A DNA stretch of 8,284 nucleotides, taken from assembly GCA_964634685.1 (NCBI GenBank), contig CAZWLD010000056.1, positions 1-8,284 on the forward strand, read 5' to 3'. Under the pieces are notes generated by a model. It was given only the letters and a program-made list of their open reading frames with translations, searched no databases and was not told where the DNA came from. Made by a program: the position numbers and the translations under genes. Of the stretch, positions 1 to 7,040 are shown piece by piece. The first letter of the stretch is position 1. The number at the start of each line of letters is the position of its first letter. This DNA comes from CAZWLD01 sp964634685. GTDB taxonomy: Bacteria; Bacillota_I; Bacilli_A; Acholeplasmatales; JAEDCM01.

Positions 1-16
1 GCAGCACACTTCTATT

Positions 17-45
17 ATTATACGCACCTTTCTTCCTCTTGTCAA
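17..45 (-). promoter_or_regulatory. Perfect sigma-A type promoter firing out of the left edge
   Basis: On the minus strand TTGACA (40-45) and TATAAT (17-22) are separated by exactly 17 nt, a full match to the consensus in both hexamers. Transcription should start near position 10 and leave the window. It lies downstream of the rseP terminator, so it drives an independent unit. The product is not visible. In related genomes proS or polC often follows rseP, but a consensus this strong is also typical of stable RNA genes. Confidence 0.8.
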
Positions 46-117
46 CTCATTTTTTTGAAAATATCATTAAATTTAATCATCATAAATGTTCTTAAGAAAA
101 TGCCCTTCAAAAAAATG

Positions 118-148
118 AAAAAATGTGCTGATTTTTTTATCAACACAT
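118..148 (-). terminator. Rho-independent terminator after rseP
   Basis: On the minus strand the arm starting ATGTGTTGAT pairs with ATCAGCACAT, about 10 bp with one G-U pair, around an A-only loop. The stem (123-148) is followed at once by a run of U and then a second U run. It begins about 20 nt after the rseP stop codon and closes the uppS-cdsA-dxr-rseP transcript. Confidence 0.85.
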
Positions 149-167
149 AATCATAAAATCTACAATT

Positions 168-1799
168 TTATCCTAATCGTAATATATCATTGAAGGTTAC
201 ATATACGAACAAAATCATCAATAATATAAAAACAATTGAATTTAAAATATTTTCAAACTTTTTGTTTGGTTTCTTTCTTGTAATTCCTTCATAGGCTAAA
301 AAGACTAATCTTCCTCCATCTAAAGCTGGAATCGGTAATAAATTCACAATACCAATATTAACACTTAGCATTGCTAGTAAAGCTAAATAATCAACGAAAC
401 CTTGACTTACTGAGCTTTCAATCATACTAAATATTCCTACTGGGCCTGATAAATCACTTACTCCAACCTGACTTGAGCTAAATAACAATCCCAAGGTATT
501 GAATACTGATACAACCGAATCCCACATACCGGTGAAGCTGTATTGCAAGGCAAAAAGGAAATTCGTGTGACATTTTGGCGAAATACCAATTCGCTGACTA
601 ATCTTTTCAACACCGATTCCATTTAAAACCTTGTCCTCAAAAAATTCAACTGTTACAACCTTACCTTTTTCTTTATATTGGATAACGCCGTCAACATATA
701 AAACATTTCCATTATCATCTAATTCAGGACGATCTAAGACAACCTCAACACGACGAGCCTCGGAAATATTTTCGCATATTGTAATTATTTGTGACCAGGA
801 GGTAACCTCTTGACCATCAACACTTCGAATATAATCATTATTTTTTATTCCCGCTTTTTCAGCATTAGTAATATATAAATTTACCGGAACGCCAATTTCA
901 CTTCCAGCATTTGCAGTTCCATAAACACCTAAATTTCCAACAAAAACCATCGGATTAATTTTAACTTCGATCGTTTCATCTTTTCGTTTAACCTCAAAAG
1001 TAATTTCTTCTTTTCCTACTAATTCATCTAAACGAATTGACAATTCATTCCATGTCGAAACCGAAACACCATCAATAGATAAAATCTCATCATTTTTCAT
1101 TAGCTTTGTTTCTTTTGTCTCTTCATTAACGACAAATGAAGCTGGACCTGAAATTTCTCCAATAACCGTTTTTGAATAATCAGGCTTACCTATCGCAAGT
1201 CCAACAATAAAACATAAAACAATCGCAAGTAAAAAATTCATTATAGGTCCAAAGGAAATCGTTAAAAAACGAGGCAAAAGCTTCTTTGATTCAAATGAAC
1301 GCTCATATGATGAAATCTGCATTCTTCGCCATTGGCGATTTTTTTCATTTCCTCCGGCCATAACATAACATGCATCCGGCAAAGCTTCAAAGGTTTTTTC
1401 TTCTTCTCCATCCTTGATTTGAACAAATAAACCATTTCCTAGTGCATCATATAAATCAAAGGAAACAACCTCTCCTCGACATTCACATTCCTCATTTAAA
1501 TCTAAGACAATTTCCGAAATTTTACCTTCACTAAAATTAAGTCCAACATTGTCGCCAACCTTAATCAAGCTATCCGCAACCTGTTCACCAGCCATTGAAA
1601 CATATCCACCAATCGGAATACATCTAATGGCATAGGTAGTTTCACCCTTCTTTTTGCGGTAAAGGGCGGGTCCCATTCCAATTGAAAACTCATAGCATAA
1701 AATGCCGGCCTTTTTTGCAAAAATAAAGTGTCCTAGCTCATGAATTAAAATTATTAGTCCAAGCCCAAAAATAAAGGCCAATATTGCTAATACAATCAT
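168..1799 (-). CDS. rseP: Site-2 intramembrane zinc metalloprotease RseP/RasP, M50 family, two PDZ domains
   Basis: Polytopic membrane protease that cuts substrates such as anti-sigma factors and signal-peptide remnants within the membrane. Seen: an N-terminal membrane helix carrying the zinc motif HELGH (H20, E21, H24); a second hydrophobic segment around 178-204; the third zinc ligand in the NLLPIPALDGG motif (486-496, D494); and a last membrane helix near 522-540. Residues about 70-160 form a soluble insert of the kind also found in Bacillus RasP. Two PDZ-like stretches follow, about 208-290 and 300-400, which makes the protein 543 aa against about 420 in B. subtilis RasP, as I recall it with one PDZ. 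The ATG overlaps the dxr stop as ATGA, with GGAGG 6 nt upstream, so translation is coupled to dxr. Last gene of its unit. The family call is secure; the natural substrate cannot be read from the sequence. Confidence 0.96.
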   Translation of the reverse strand: MIVLAILAFIFGLGLIILIHELGHFIFAKKAGILCYEFSIGMGPALYRKKKGETTYAIRCIPIGGYVSMAGEQVADSLIKVGDNVGLNFSEGKISEIVLDLNEECECRGEVVSFDLYDALGNGLFVQIKDGEEEKTFEALPDACYVMAGGNEKNRQWRRMQISSYERSFESKKLLPRFLTISFGPIMNFLLAIVLCFIVGLAIGKPDYSKTVIGEISGPASFVVNEETKETKLMKNDEILSIDGVSVSTWNELSIRLDELVGKEEITFEVKRKDETIEVKINPMVFVGNLGVYGTANAGSEIGVPVNLYITNAEKAGIKNNDYIRSVDGQEVTSWSQIITICENISEARRVEVVLDRPELDDNGNVLYVDGVIQYKEKGKVVTVEFFEDKVLNGIGVEKISQRIGISPKCHTNFLFALQYSFTGMWDSVVSVFNTLGLLFSSSQVGVSDLSGPVGIFSMIESSVSQGFVDYLALLAMLSVNIGIVNLLPIPALDGGRLVFLAYEGITRKKPNKKFENILNSIVFILLMILFVYVTFNDILRLG

Positions 1800-2947
1800 T
1801 TTAAACCTCCATATTTTCTCAATAGATTTTCTTTAACAGCTAAATCCACCCCAATAATGTCTTCCAAAGAAGGATTATCCATCTGCCAAGACTTATCTAA
1901 CTCTTCCTTTATAATTTCTTCTATTTCTAAAAAGGTAATCTTATCCTCTAAAAATAATTTAACTGCTGCCTCATTAGCCGCATTTAATACCGTCGGATAG
2001 ATTCCGCCTTTTTTTCCAGCCTCAATCGCCATTTTTAAGCAAGGAAAGCGATCCATTGATAACTCCTCAAAATGCATTTCTTTAACCTTAAGCAAATCAA
2101 GAGGACTTTGATATTTTAAACGCATCGGATTACCTAAAGCATGAATAATCGGAATCCGCATATCAGGTGTTCCTAATTGAGCCATAATTGATGAATCCTG
2201 AAATTCAACCATTGAATGTATGACACTTTCACGATGCATAATCGTATCAATCTGCTCATAGGGAACATTAAAAAGCCAATGGGCTTCAATAACCTCAAAG
2301 CCTTTGTTCATCATTGTTGCACTATCAATAGTTATTTTAGCCCCCATATTCCAATTAGGATGAGCTAAGGCATCCGCCTTGGTAACCGTAGCTAATTCAC
2401 TTCGCTTTTTGTCACGAAAAGCGCCACCGCTAGCGGTAATTATTAATCTTTTAATCTCACGATGATTTTCCCCATTTAAACATTGACTTATCGCCGAATG
2501 CTCACTATCGACTGGCAAAAGCCTGACTCCATATTGCTTAGCCAAGCTCGTGACAATTTCTCCTGCCGTAACTAAGGTTTCTTTATTCGCTATCGCTATA
2601 TCACGGCCAATTTTTATAGCCTCAACCGTGGGAATTAATCCTAAAGAACCAATCAAAGCATTAAGCATAATTCCTTTTTTATCTTTATCATAGGTAGCTA
2701 TTTTTACTAAACCTTTATCTCCATAAAAAATGCTGACTTCCGGATATCTTTCTTGCAAAAAACGAGCATCTTCAAGAGTTCTTGCACAAACAGCCTTCGG
2801 CATAAATTCATCAATTATTTGAATATTTTTTTCCATTATATGTCCTAAAGAACAAGCACGTAAACAAAAAAGATTTGGATATTCTCTTATAACATCTAGG
2901 GTTTGTGTTCCTATAGAACCAGTAGCGCCTAATAAATATATATTCAT
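1796..2947 (-). CDS. dxr: 1-deoxy-D-xylulose 5-phosphate reductoisomerase (MEP pathway)
   Basis: Cytosolic enzyme that converts 1-deoxy-D-xylulose 5-phosphate to 2-C-methyl-D-erythritol 4-phosphate with NADPH, the committed step of the MEP isoprenoid route. Seen: a Rossmann fold start with GATGSIG (7-13) for NADPH; the metal-binding D147-S-E149; TASGGAF (171-177) for substrate phosphate; the flexible lid HPNWNMG (196-202); and NKGFEVIEA with E218 as the third metal ligand. At 383 aa it is full length for the family and all key residues are present. AGGAGA lies 8 nt before the ATG, and the gene starts 11 nt after the cdsA stop. Its TGA stop overlaps the rseP start. Together with uppS it ties isoprenoid precursor supply to lipid-carrier synthesis, and implies that the organism uses the MEP route rather than relying on mevalonate. 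Confidence 0.97.
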   Translation of the reverse strand: MNIYLLGATGSIGTQTLDVIREYPNLFCLRACSLGHIMEKNIQIIDEFMPKAVCARTLEDARFLQERYPEVSIFYGDKGLVKIATYDKDKKGIMLNALIGSLGLIPTVEAIKIGRDIAIANKETLVTAGEIVTSLAKQYGVRLLPVDSEHSAISQCLNGENHREIKRLIITASGGAFRDKKRSELATVTKADALAHPNWNMGAKITIDSATMMNKGFEVIEAHWLFNVPYEQIDTIMHRESVIHSMVEFQDSSIMAQLGTPDMRIPIIHALGNPMRLKYQSPLDLLKVKEMHFEELSMDRFPCLKMAIEAGKKGGIYPTVLNAANEAAVKLFLEDKITFLEIEEIIKEELDKSWQMDNPSLEDIIGVDLAVKENLLRKYGGLK

Positions 2948-2958
2948 AACAAGATCTC

Positions 2959-3879
2959 CTATAGAGGAATTGGAAAAATAATCCGTAGAATAATAAAAAT
3001 ACCAACTAAAGCAAGAGAGACAAAAATGGCCGAATCAAAACGATCGAGAACCCCTCCGTGGCCAGGGAATATCCTTCCATAATCCTTGATATTATAGGTT
3101 CTCTTCATTTTTGAAGCCACTAAATCACCAACCTGACCTAAAATAGATCCACATAAAGAAATCAAGAAAATAGCAATAAACTGAACAAAATCTTGATTTT
3201 CACCTAATGAGCAAAAATTTTCTAATAAGGTTTGATTTCCTTCGGCATTCCAAATTTCTCCTTTAAATAAATTGCCATAGAAAAAGGCAAAGATTGTGCT
3301 AAGGGTCGTTCCAAAAACCGTACCAGCAATTGCCCCTTCCCAAGACTTTTTAGGTGAAATTGATGGACACATTTTGTGTTTACCGAATTTAACACCAAAC
3401 AAATAAGCAAAAGCATCAGTAGCCGCTGTAATAATCAATAAATAAATGATAAAACGAACGCCTAAGCCTCGCAAAAAGCTTAAAGCACTAAAACCAAAGG
3501 AAACATAATTAACAACAATAAAAGCCTTCATCGCATCCTTAACCGTAAATTTACTATCAAAAACAAACATTGTCAAAATGAAAACATTTTGTAAGAATAA
3601 GAAAGCTATACAAACCGGATAAATACTAAAATCATAGTTTTGAATTTCATTAAATATCCACAAAGCCGACAACATGGCGTAAGATCCTAGTGATAAAATA
3701 ATACATATTATCTTCGGAACAAGGGGAAACTTCTCTTCATGATCAAACATATTAAACATTTCAATTGATGCAATAACTACTCCTGCACCAATAACAAAGT
3801 GGAAAAGCCACCCACCAATCATAACAATCGGAACTAAAAAAAGAACTAAAAAAAATCCTGTTATTATTCTTTGTTTCAT
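2959..3879 (-). CDS. cdsA: Phosphatidate cytidylyltransferase (CDP-diacylglycerol synthase)
   Basis: Integral membrane enzyme that makes CDP-diacylglycerol and pyrophosphate from phosphatidic acid and CTP, the branch point for phosphatidylglycerol and other phospholipids. Seen: a strongly hydrophobic 306-aa protein with several membrane helices; a TDAFAYLFG stretch (154-162) followed by SPKKSWEG (175-182); and the family signature at 256-282 (S-K-M-K-R, K-D, F-P-G-H-G-G and a final D-R-F-D), complete with its acidic metal-binding residues. It is somewhat longer than B. subtilis CdsA (about 270 aa), the extra length lying in hydrophobic and loop regions. The ATG overlaps the uppS stop as ATGA, and AGGAGG sits 7 nt upstream inside the end of uppS, so coupled translation is likely. 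Confidence 0.96.
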   Translation of the reverse strand: MKQRIITGFFLVLFLVPIVMIGGWLFHFVIGAGVVIASIEMFNMFDHEEKFPLVPKIICIILSLGSYAMLSALWIFNEIQNYDFSIYPVCIAFLFLQNVFILTMFVFDSKFTVKDAMKAFIVVNYVSFGFSALSFLRGLGVRFIIYLLIITAATDAFAYLFGVKFGKHKMCPSISPKKSWEGAIAGTVFGTTLSTIFAFFYGNLFKGEIWNAEGNQTLLENFCSLGENQDFVQFIAIFLISLCGSILGQVGDLVASKMKRTYNIKDYGRIFPGHGGVLDRFDSAIFVSLALVGIFIILRIIFPIPL

Positions 3880-4613
3880 TTTTTCTCCTCCTTTAGTCCA
3901 CCAAAACGGCGATTTCGATGTTGATAACTATCCAAAGCCTTAAATAATTCCTTTTTATCAAATGAAGGCCAATATTTTTTTGTAAAATACAATTCACTAT
4001 ATGATAATTGCCACAACAAAAAATTACTTATTCGAATTTCACCACTTGTTCGAATTAACAAATCAAGAGGTGGAAGATCCTTTGTATAAAGCATACTATC
4101 GATCGTTTCCTCTGTGATGTCAGAAACCTTCATTTCATTATTAACACATTTCGAGGCAATTTGCTTTACAACGTCAGTTATCTCATAGCGCGAACCATAA
4201 TCAGCCGCAATAACTAAATGACAGCCTTTATTGTTCTTCGTTTTTTCTTCAACCTCAAGAGCACAATCTAAAAAATCTTTCGGAAAGCGATCTCTTCGTC
4301 CAATAAAGGAAATTCGAAGATTCGTTGCTAGAACCTGTTCTTTATATTTTAAATAATATTCCACCGGCGCCGACATTAGATAATCAACTTCATCCTTTGG
4401 TCGATTCCAATTCTCGGTACTGAAGCAATATACAGTAAGCGCCTCAATTCCAATTTCGTCACACAAAAGAGCGATATCCTTTAAATTAATAGCTCCTTGC
4501 CTATGGCCCATTTTTCTTGGCAGTCCTCGCTTCTTGGCCCAACGCCCATTGCCATCTAAAATAATCGCAATATGCCTTGGTAATGGTTTAGACAAAATCT
4601 TTTTAGCTGACAT
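3876..4613 (-). CDS. uppS: Undecaprenyl diphosphate synthase (cis-prenyltransferase)
   Basis: Adds eight isopentenyl units in cis to farnesyl diphosphate, giving the C55 carrier for peptidoglycan and other wall polymers. With the ATG at 4613 the protein is 245 aa, the usual size. Seen: catalytic D20 in ILDGNGRW (18-25), FSTENW (64-69), RTSGE (188-192) and a SYSELYF segment near 204-210. A longer frame opens with a TTG at 4640, but that codon coincides with the predicted transcription start, and the only good ribosome binding site (AAGGAGG, 4620-4626) lies between TTG and ATG, 6 nt before the ATG. The ATG is therefore the start. It is the first gene of its own unit, behind a promoter at 4646-4673, and overlaps cdsA by 4 nt. 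The RTSGE motif is followed by IRISNFLLWQ, as in typical members. Confidence 0.97.
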   Translation of the reverse strand: MSAKKILSKPLPRHIAIILDGNGRWAKKRGLPRKMGHRQGAINLKDIALLCDEIGIEALTVYCFSTENWNRPKDEVDYLMSAPVEYYLKYKEQVLATNLRISFIGRRDRFPKDFLDCALEVEEKTKNNKGCHLVIAADYGSRYEITDVVKQIASKCVNNEMKVSDITEETIDSMLYTKDLPPLDLLIRTSGEIRISNFLLWQLSYSELYFTKKYWPSFDKKELFKALDSYQHRNRRFGGLKEEKK

Positions 4614-4619
4614 AAAAGG

Positions 4620-4626
4620 CCTCCTT
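4620..4626 (-). promoter_or_regulatory. Ribosome binding site that fixes the uppS start
   Basis: AAGGAGG on the minus strand, 6 nt before the ATG at 4611-4613. It lies downstream of the in-frame TTG at 4638-4640, which has no leader of its own, so it decides in favour of the shorter protein. Confidence 0.85.
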
Positions 4627-4645
4627 AAAAAACTATTCAATATAT

Positions 4646-4673
4646 ATTATACAATAAAGTTTTTGTATTTAAA
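4646..4673 (-). promoter_or_regulatory. Promoter of the uppS-cdsA-dxr-rseP unit
   Basis: A perfect TATAAT (4646-4651) with a weaker TTTAAA -35 box (4668-4673) at a 16-nt spacing. The predicted start of transcription is near 4639, giving a leader of about 26 nt that carries the uppS ribosome binding site. It lies directly after the frr terminator, so the second half of the cluster has independent transcription. Confidence 0.65.
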
Positions 4674-4685
4674 ACTAATAATTTG

Positions 4686-4716
4686 AAAAAAAGCACACGT
4701 AAATTACTACATGTGC
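4686..4716 (-). terminator. Strong Rho-independent terminator after frr
   Basis: A 24-nt hairpin (4693-4716) in which GCACATGTA pairs with TTACGTGTGC, 9-10 bp with G-U pairs and a 4-nt loop, followed directly by seven U. It begins 7 nt after the frr stop and ends the rpsB-tsf-pyrH-frr transcript. Confidence 0.9.
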
Positions 4717-4723
4717 AAATATC

Positions 4724-5278
4724 TTATAAAGTCATTAATTCCTTGACCTTGTCTTCAGCTAGCTTGGCAGCTAAAGCAACATACTTATCTGTAAGCTTTT
4801 GAACATCCTCAAGACATCCTTTTTCCTCATCCTCAGATAAGCCTAGCTTCTTAACTGAATCATTACCATCGCGGCGAATATTACGAATAGCTACCTTGGC
4901 ATTTTCCTCATATTTGCCAACATTCTTTGTCATTTCACGACGTCTTTCCTCAGTAAGCTTTGGAATAACTAAACGAATAATTGATCCGTCATTTTGAGGA
5001 GTTAATCCTAAATCCGAAGCTAAAATTGCTGTTTCAATTAGTTTCAATGAAGAACGGTCGTAAGGCTTAATTACTAATTGATTGGCCTCAGGAATTGAAA
5101 TACCCGCAACCTGTCTTACTGGAGTTTTTACTCCATAATAATCAATGCTAATAAAATCAAGAATTGCGGCATTAGCGCGACCAGTTTTGATTGTTGAAAA
5201 ATCTCTTTTTAACGCCTCAATCGCCTTTTCCATCTTTTCCTCAACCTCAAGCATTAGCATTTCTGTCATTTCATCCAT
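4724..5278 (-). CDS. frr: Ribosome recycling factor
   Basis: Cytosolic factor that, with EF-G, splits the post-termination ribosome and frees mRNA and tRNA. At 184 aa it is the standard length (B. subtilis about 185). Seen: domain I helices at about 1-30 and 106-184; the small domain II between them (about 31-105), which begins after the KTGRAN element (31-36); the DLGLTPQNDG hinge region (89-98); and the conserved arginine cluster RNIRRD (122-127), which contacts 23S rRNA in the family. The first ATG has AGGAG 8 nt upstream and gives the family's usual N-terminal length. The later ATGs within the first nine codons are less well placed. It follows pyrH by 11 nt and is the last gene of the first unit. 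Confidence 0.97.
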   Translation of the reverse strand: MDEMTEMLMLEVEEKMEKAIEALKRDFSTIKTGRANAAILDFISIDYYGVKTPVRQVAGISIPEANQLVIKPYDRSSLKLIETAILASDLGLTPQNDGSIIRLVIPKLTEERRREMTKNVGKYEENAKVAIRNIRRDGNDSVKKLGLSEDEEKGCLEDVQKLTDKYVALAAKLAEDKVKELMTL

Positions 5279-5289
5279 AAATTCATCTC

Positions 5290-6000
5290 CTATCTAATTA
5301 TTGTTCCGATTTGCTCGCCTTTAGCGGCTTTTAAAATGTTCCCATCTTTATTCATATTAAATAATAAAACATTCATTCCATTATCTCTAAATAATGATGC
5401 AGCTGTCGAATCCATTACTTCTAACCCTAATTCCAAAATCTTTGAGAATGTCAACTCAGTAAATAATTTTGCATCATCATATTTACGAGGATCCTTGTCA
5501 TATACTCCTTCAACACCATTTTTAGCCATTAAAACAACCTCGGCATCAATTTCCGCAGCTCGTAGAGCCGCTGTTGTATCGGTTGAGAAATAAGGTGAAC
5601 CAATACCACCAACAAAAATGACAACACGATTTTTTTCTAAATGGCGAATCGCTCTTCTTCGAATATATGGTTCTGAAACCTGTTGAACCGAAATGGCGGA
5701 CATAACTCTAGTTGTTACACCTAGTGATTCTAAAGCATCCTGGACCGCAAGACCATTCATTATTGTCGCAAGCATCCCCATATGATCAGCTTGAGCACGA
5801 TCCATACCTAATCCTTCTGCGGTTTTTCCTCGCCAAATATTTCCTCCACCAACAACAATACCTACTTCAATTCCTTGTTCCCAAACCTCTTTAATTTGCA
5901 TTGCAAAGCTTTTTACGGTATTAGGATCAATTCCATAGTTAGTGTTTCCCTTAAGAGCTTCACCACTAATTTTCAATAAAATTCGTTTATATTTAGCCAT
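5290..6000 (-). CDS. pyrH: Uridylate (UMP) kinase
   Basis: Cytosolic amino-acid-kinase-fold enzyme that phosphorylates UMP to UDP with ATP, feeding UTP/CTP pools for RNA and, through CTP, the CdsA reaction encoded nearby. Seen: K5 and K10 in the opening KRILLKISGEAL segment; the glycine-rich GGGN loop (51-54) with R57; GMDRAQADHMGM (65-76), the UMP-binding region with D67; TDTTAALRA (140-148); and the ATP-site element GVEGVYDKDPR (162-172). The length of 236 aa is normal. The family is hexameric and allosterically controlled by GTP/UTP. The ribosome binding site (AGAGGA, 4 nt before the ATG) is weaker and closer than in neighbouring genes, and a terminator-like hairpin precedes it, so expression below that of tsf is likely. 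Confidence 0.97.
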   Translation of the reverse strand: MAKYKRILLKISGEALKGNTNYGIDPNTVKSFAMQIKEVWEQGIEVGIVVGGGNIWRGKTAEGLGMDRAQADHMGMLATIMNGLAVQDALESLGVTTRVMSAISVQQVSEPYIRRRAIRHLEKNRVVIFVGGIGSPYFSTDTTAALRAAEIDAEVVLMAKNGVEGVYDKDPRKYDDAKLFTELTFSKILELGLEVMDSTAASLFRDNGMNVLLFNMNKDGNILKAAKGEQIGTIIR

Positions 6001-6018
6001 AATATCCTCTTTTCAACT

Positions 6019-6035
6019 TTTATTTTGGAAAAAAA
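6019..6035. repeat. Left copy of a perfect 17-bp inverted repeat flanking tsf
   Basis: On the plus strand TTTATTTTGGAAAAAAA, the exact reverse complement of 6993-7009. It covers the U tract of the hairpin after tsf. AT-rich, but with a GG core; the match ends sharply at both sides. Confidence 0.7.
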
Positions 6036-6052
6036 GGGGAATATACCCCTTT
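6029..6052 (-). terminator. Terminator-like hairpin between tsf and pyrH (probable attenuator)
   Basis: On the minus strand AAAGGGG (6046-6052) pairs with CCCCTTT (6033-6039) around a 6-nt loop, and the U run is seven long (6029-6035). The stem starts 4 nt after the tsf stop. No convincing promoter lies between it and pyrH (only 28 nt remain), so it probably terminates partially and lowers pyrH-frr expression relative to tsf. It could also be an mRNA-stabilising or processing stem. Confidence 0.75.
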
Positions 6053-6056
6053 AAAA

Positions 6057-6929
6057 TTAAGCCTTAACTTGAGCCATAACCTCTTCAACGAAGTTATCTA
6101 CTTTCTTTTCTAATCCTTCTCCAACCTCAAGGCGAACATAGTTTACAACTGATCCCTTGTTTGCCTTAACATATTGCTCAACTGTTTGATCAGGATCCTT
6201 AACGAATGGTTGATTTACTAAACAAATTTCCTTTAAGTATTTGTTTAAACGACCAATAACCATCTTATCAACGATCGCCTCAGGTTTTCCTTCATTTAAA
6301 GCCTCTGCTCTTAATACTTGACGTTCATGTTCAACAACCTCAGGGCTGATTGATTCTTGGTTTAAATAACGAGGGTTGTTTGCGGCTACATGCATTGCAA
6401 TGTCCTTGGCAACAACATCATTTCCACCTTCAATAACTGATAAAGATGCAATTCTTCCACCTTGATGTTTATAGGCACCAAATACTTGTGAATCAGTTTT
6501 ATTAACAACAGTGATACGACGAAGAGTGATCTTTTCACCAATTGTTGCGGTAGCATTTGTTAATAAATCTTTAACAGTTTGACCATCTACTTCTACTGCG
6601 AAAGCTTCTTCATCAGTAGTTGCATTGCTGTTAATTAATACTTCTCCTAATTTATTTAATAAAGCTAAAAATTGTTCATTCTTTGCAACGAAGTCAGTTT
6701 CAGAGTTCACTTCATATAATAAAGCTTTGTTTCCTGAAACAACAACATTACATAATCCCTCAGCAGCAACACGGCTAGCTTTCTTTTCAGCTTTAGAAAT
6801 TCCTTTTTCTCTTAACCAATCGATTGCAGCCTTGATATCACCATCATTAGCCTCAAGAGCCTTCTTGCAATCTAGCATTCCAGCACCAGTTTTTTCTCTT
6901 AATTCTTTTACCATTTGTGCGGTTACCAT
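6057..6929 (-). CDS. tsf: Translation elongation factor Ts
   Basis: Guanine-nucleotide exchange factor that reloads EF-Tu with GTP during elongation. At 290 aa it is the usual bacterial length. Seen: an N-terminal UBA-like domain (about 1-50) with the family opening KELREKTGAGMLDCKKAL; the EF-Tu-contacting motif TDFV (78-81), whose Asp and Phe disrupt the Mg/GDP site in the family; and the two core subdomains with HVAANNPRYL and the closing RLEVGEG. AGGAGG (6939-6944) lies 9 nt before the ATG. The gene lies between two hairpins and a perfect 17-bp inverted repeat. The pairing with rpsB immediately upstream is nearly universal in bacteria. Nothing is missing or altered in the protein. Confidence 0.98.
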   Translation of the reverse strand: MVTAQMVKELREKTGAGMLDCKKALEANDGDIKAAIDWLREKGISKAEKKASRVAAEGLCNVVVSGNKALLYEVNSETDFVAKNEQFLALLNKLGEVLINSNATTDEEAFAVEVDGQTVKDLLTNATATIGEKITLRRITVVNKTDSQVFGAYKHQGGRIASLSVIEGGNDVVAKDIAMHVAANNPRYLNQESISPEVVEHERQVLRAEALNEGKPEAIVDKMVIGRLNKYLKEICLVNQPFVKDPDQTVEQYVKANKGSVVNYVRLEVGEGLEKKVDNFVEEVMAQVKA

Positions 6930-6961
6930 TTTCTTTTTCCTCCTAAATATTTATCAACTTA

Positions 6962-6990
6962 ATATTATCATAAACAAAGATAAATCACAA
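6962..6990 (-). promoter_or_regulatory. Weak candidate internal promoter before tsf
   Basis: TTGTGA (6985-6990), 17 nt, then TAATAT (6962-6967) with an upstream TG in the extended -10 position. Each hexamer matches consensus at only four of six positions in an AT-rich spacer, so chance is a real alternative. If active, it would let tsf bypass the hairpin after rpsB. Confidence 0.25.
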
Positions 6991-6992
6991 TA

Positions 6993-7009
6993 TTTTTTTC
7001 CAAAATAAA
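6993..7009. repeat. Right copy of a perfect 17-bp inverted repeat flanking tsf
   Basis: On the plus strand TTTTTTTCCAAAATAAA, exact reverse complement of 6019-6035, lying just past the hairpin after rpsB. The two copies are about 957 nt apart and could pair in the tsf mRNA. Confidence 0.7.
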
Positions 7010-7031
7010 GGGATGATTATATGACCATCCC
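7002..7031 (-). terminator. Hairpin between rpsB and tsf (weak terminator or attenuator)
   Basis: On the minus strand GGGATGGT (7024-7031) pairs with ATCATCCC (7010-7017), 8 bp including one G-U, with a 6-nt loop. The tail is UUUAUUUU, an interrupted U tract, so termination is expected to be partial. It starts 9 nt after the rpsB stop. From memory, E. coli also has a terminator-like element at this junction, consistent with making more S2 message than EF-Ts message, or with mRNA end protection. Confidence 0.6.
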
Positions 7032-7040
7032 TAAAATAAA

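Noticed and set aside
88..98. Palindrome TTCTTAAGAA between the rseP terminator and the left-edge promoter
   Set aside because: Short and AT-rich; expected by chance in this composition, and more than 40 nt upstream of the promoter.
4614..4640. N-terminal extension of UppS from the TTG at 4640
   Set aside because: The TTG coincides with the predicted transcription start, has no upstream ribosome binding site, and the codons AGG AGG are the Shine-Dalgarno of the downstream ATG.
6625..7008. Plus-strand open frame of 127 codons opposite tsf
   Set aside because: It is antisense to a fully conserved EF-Ts gene, has no ribosome binding site or family resemblance, and is low complexity at its end.
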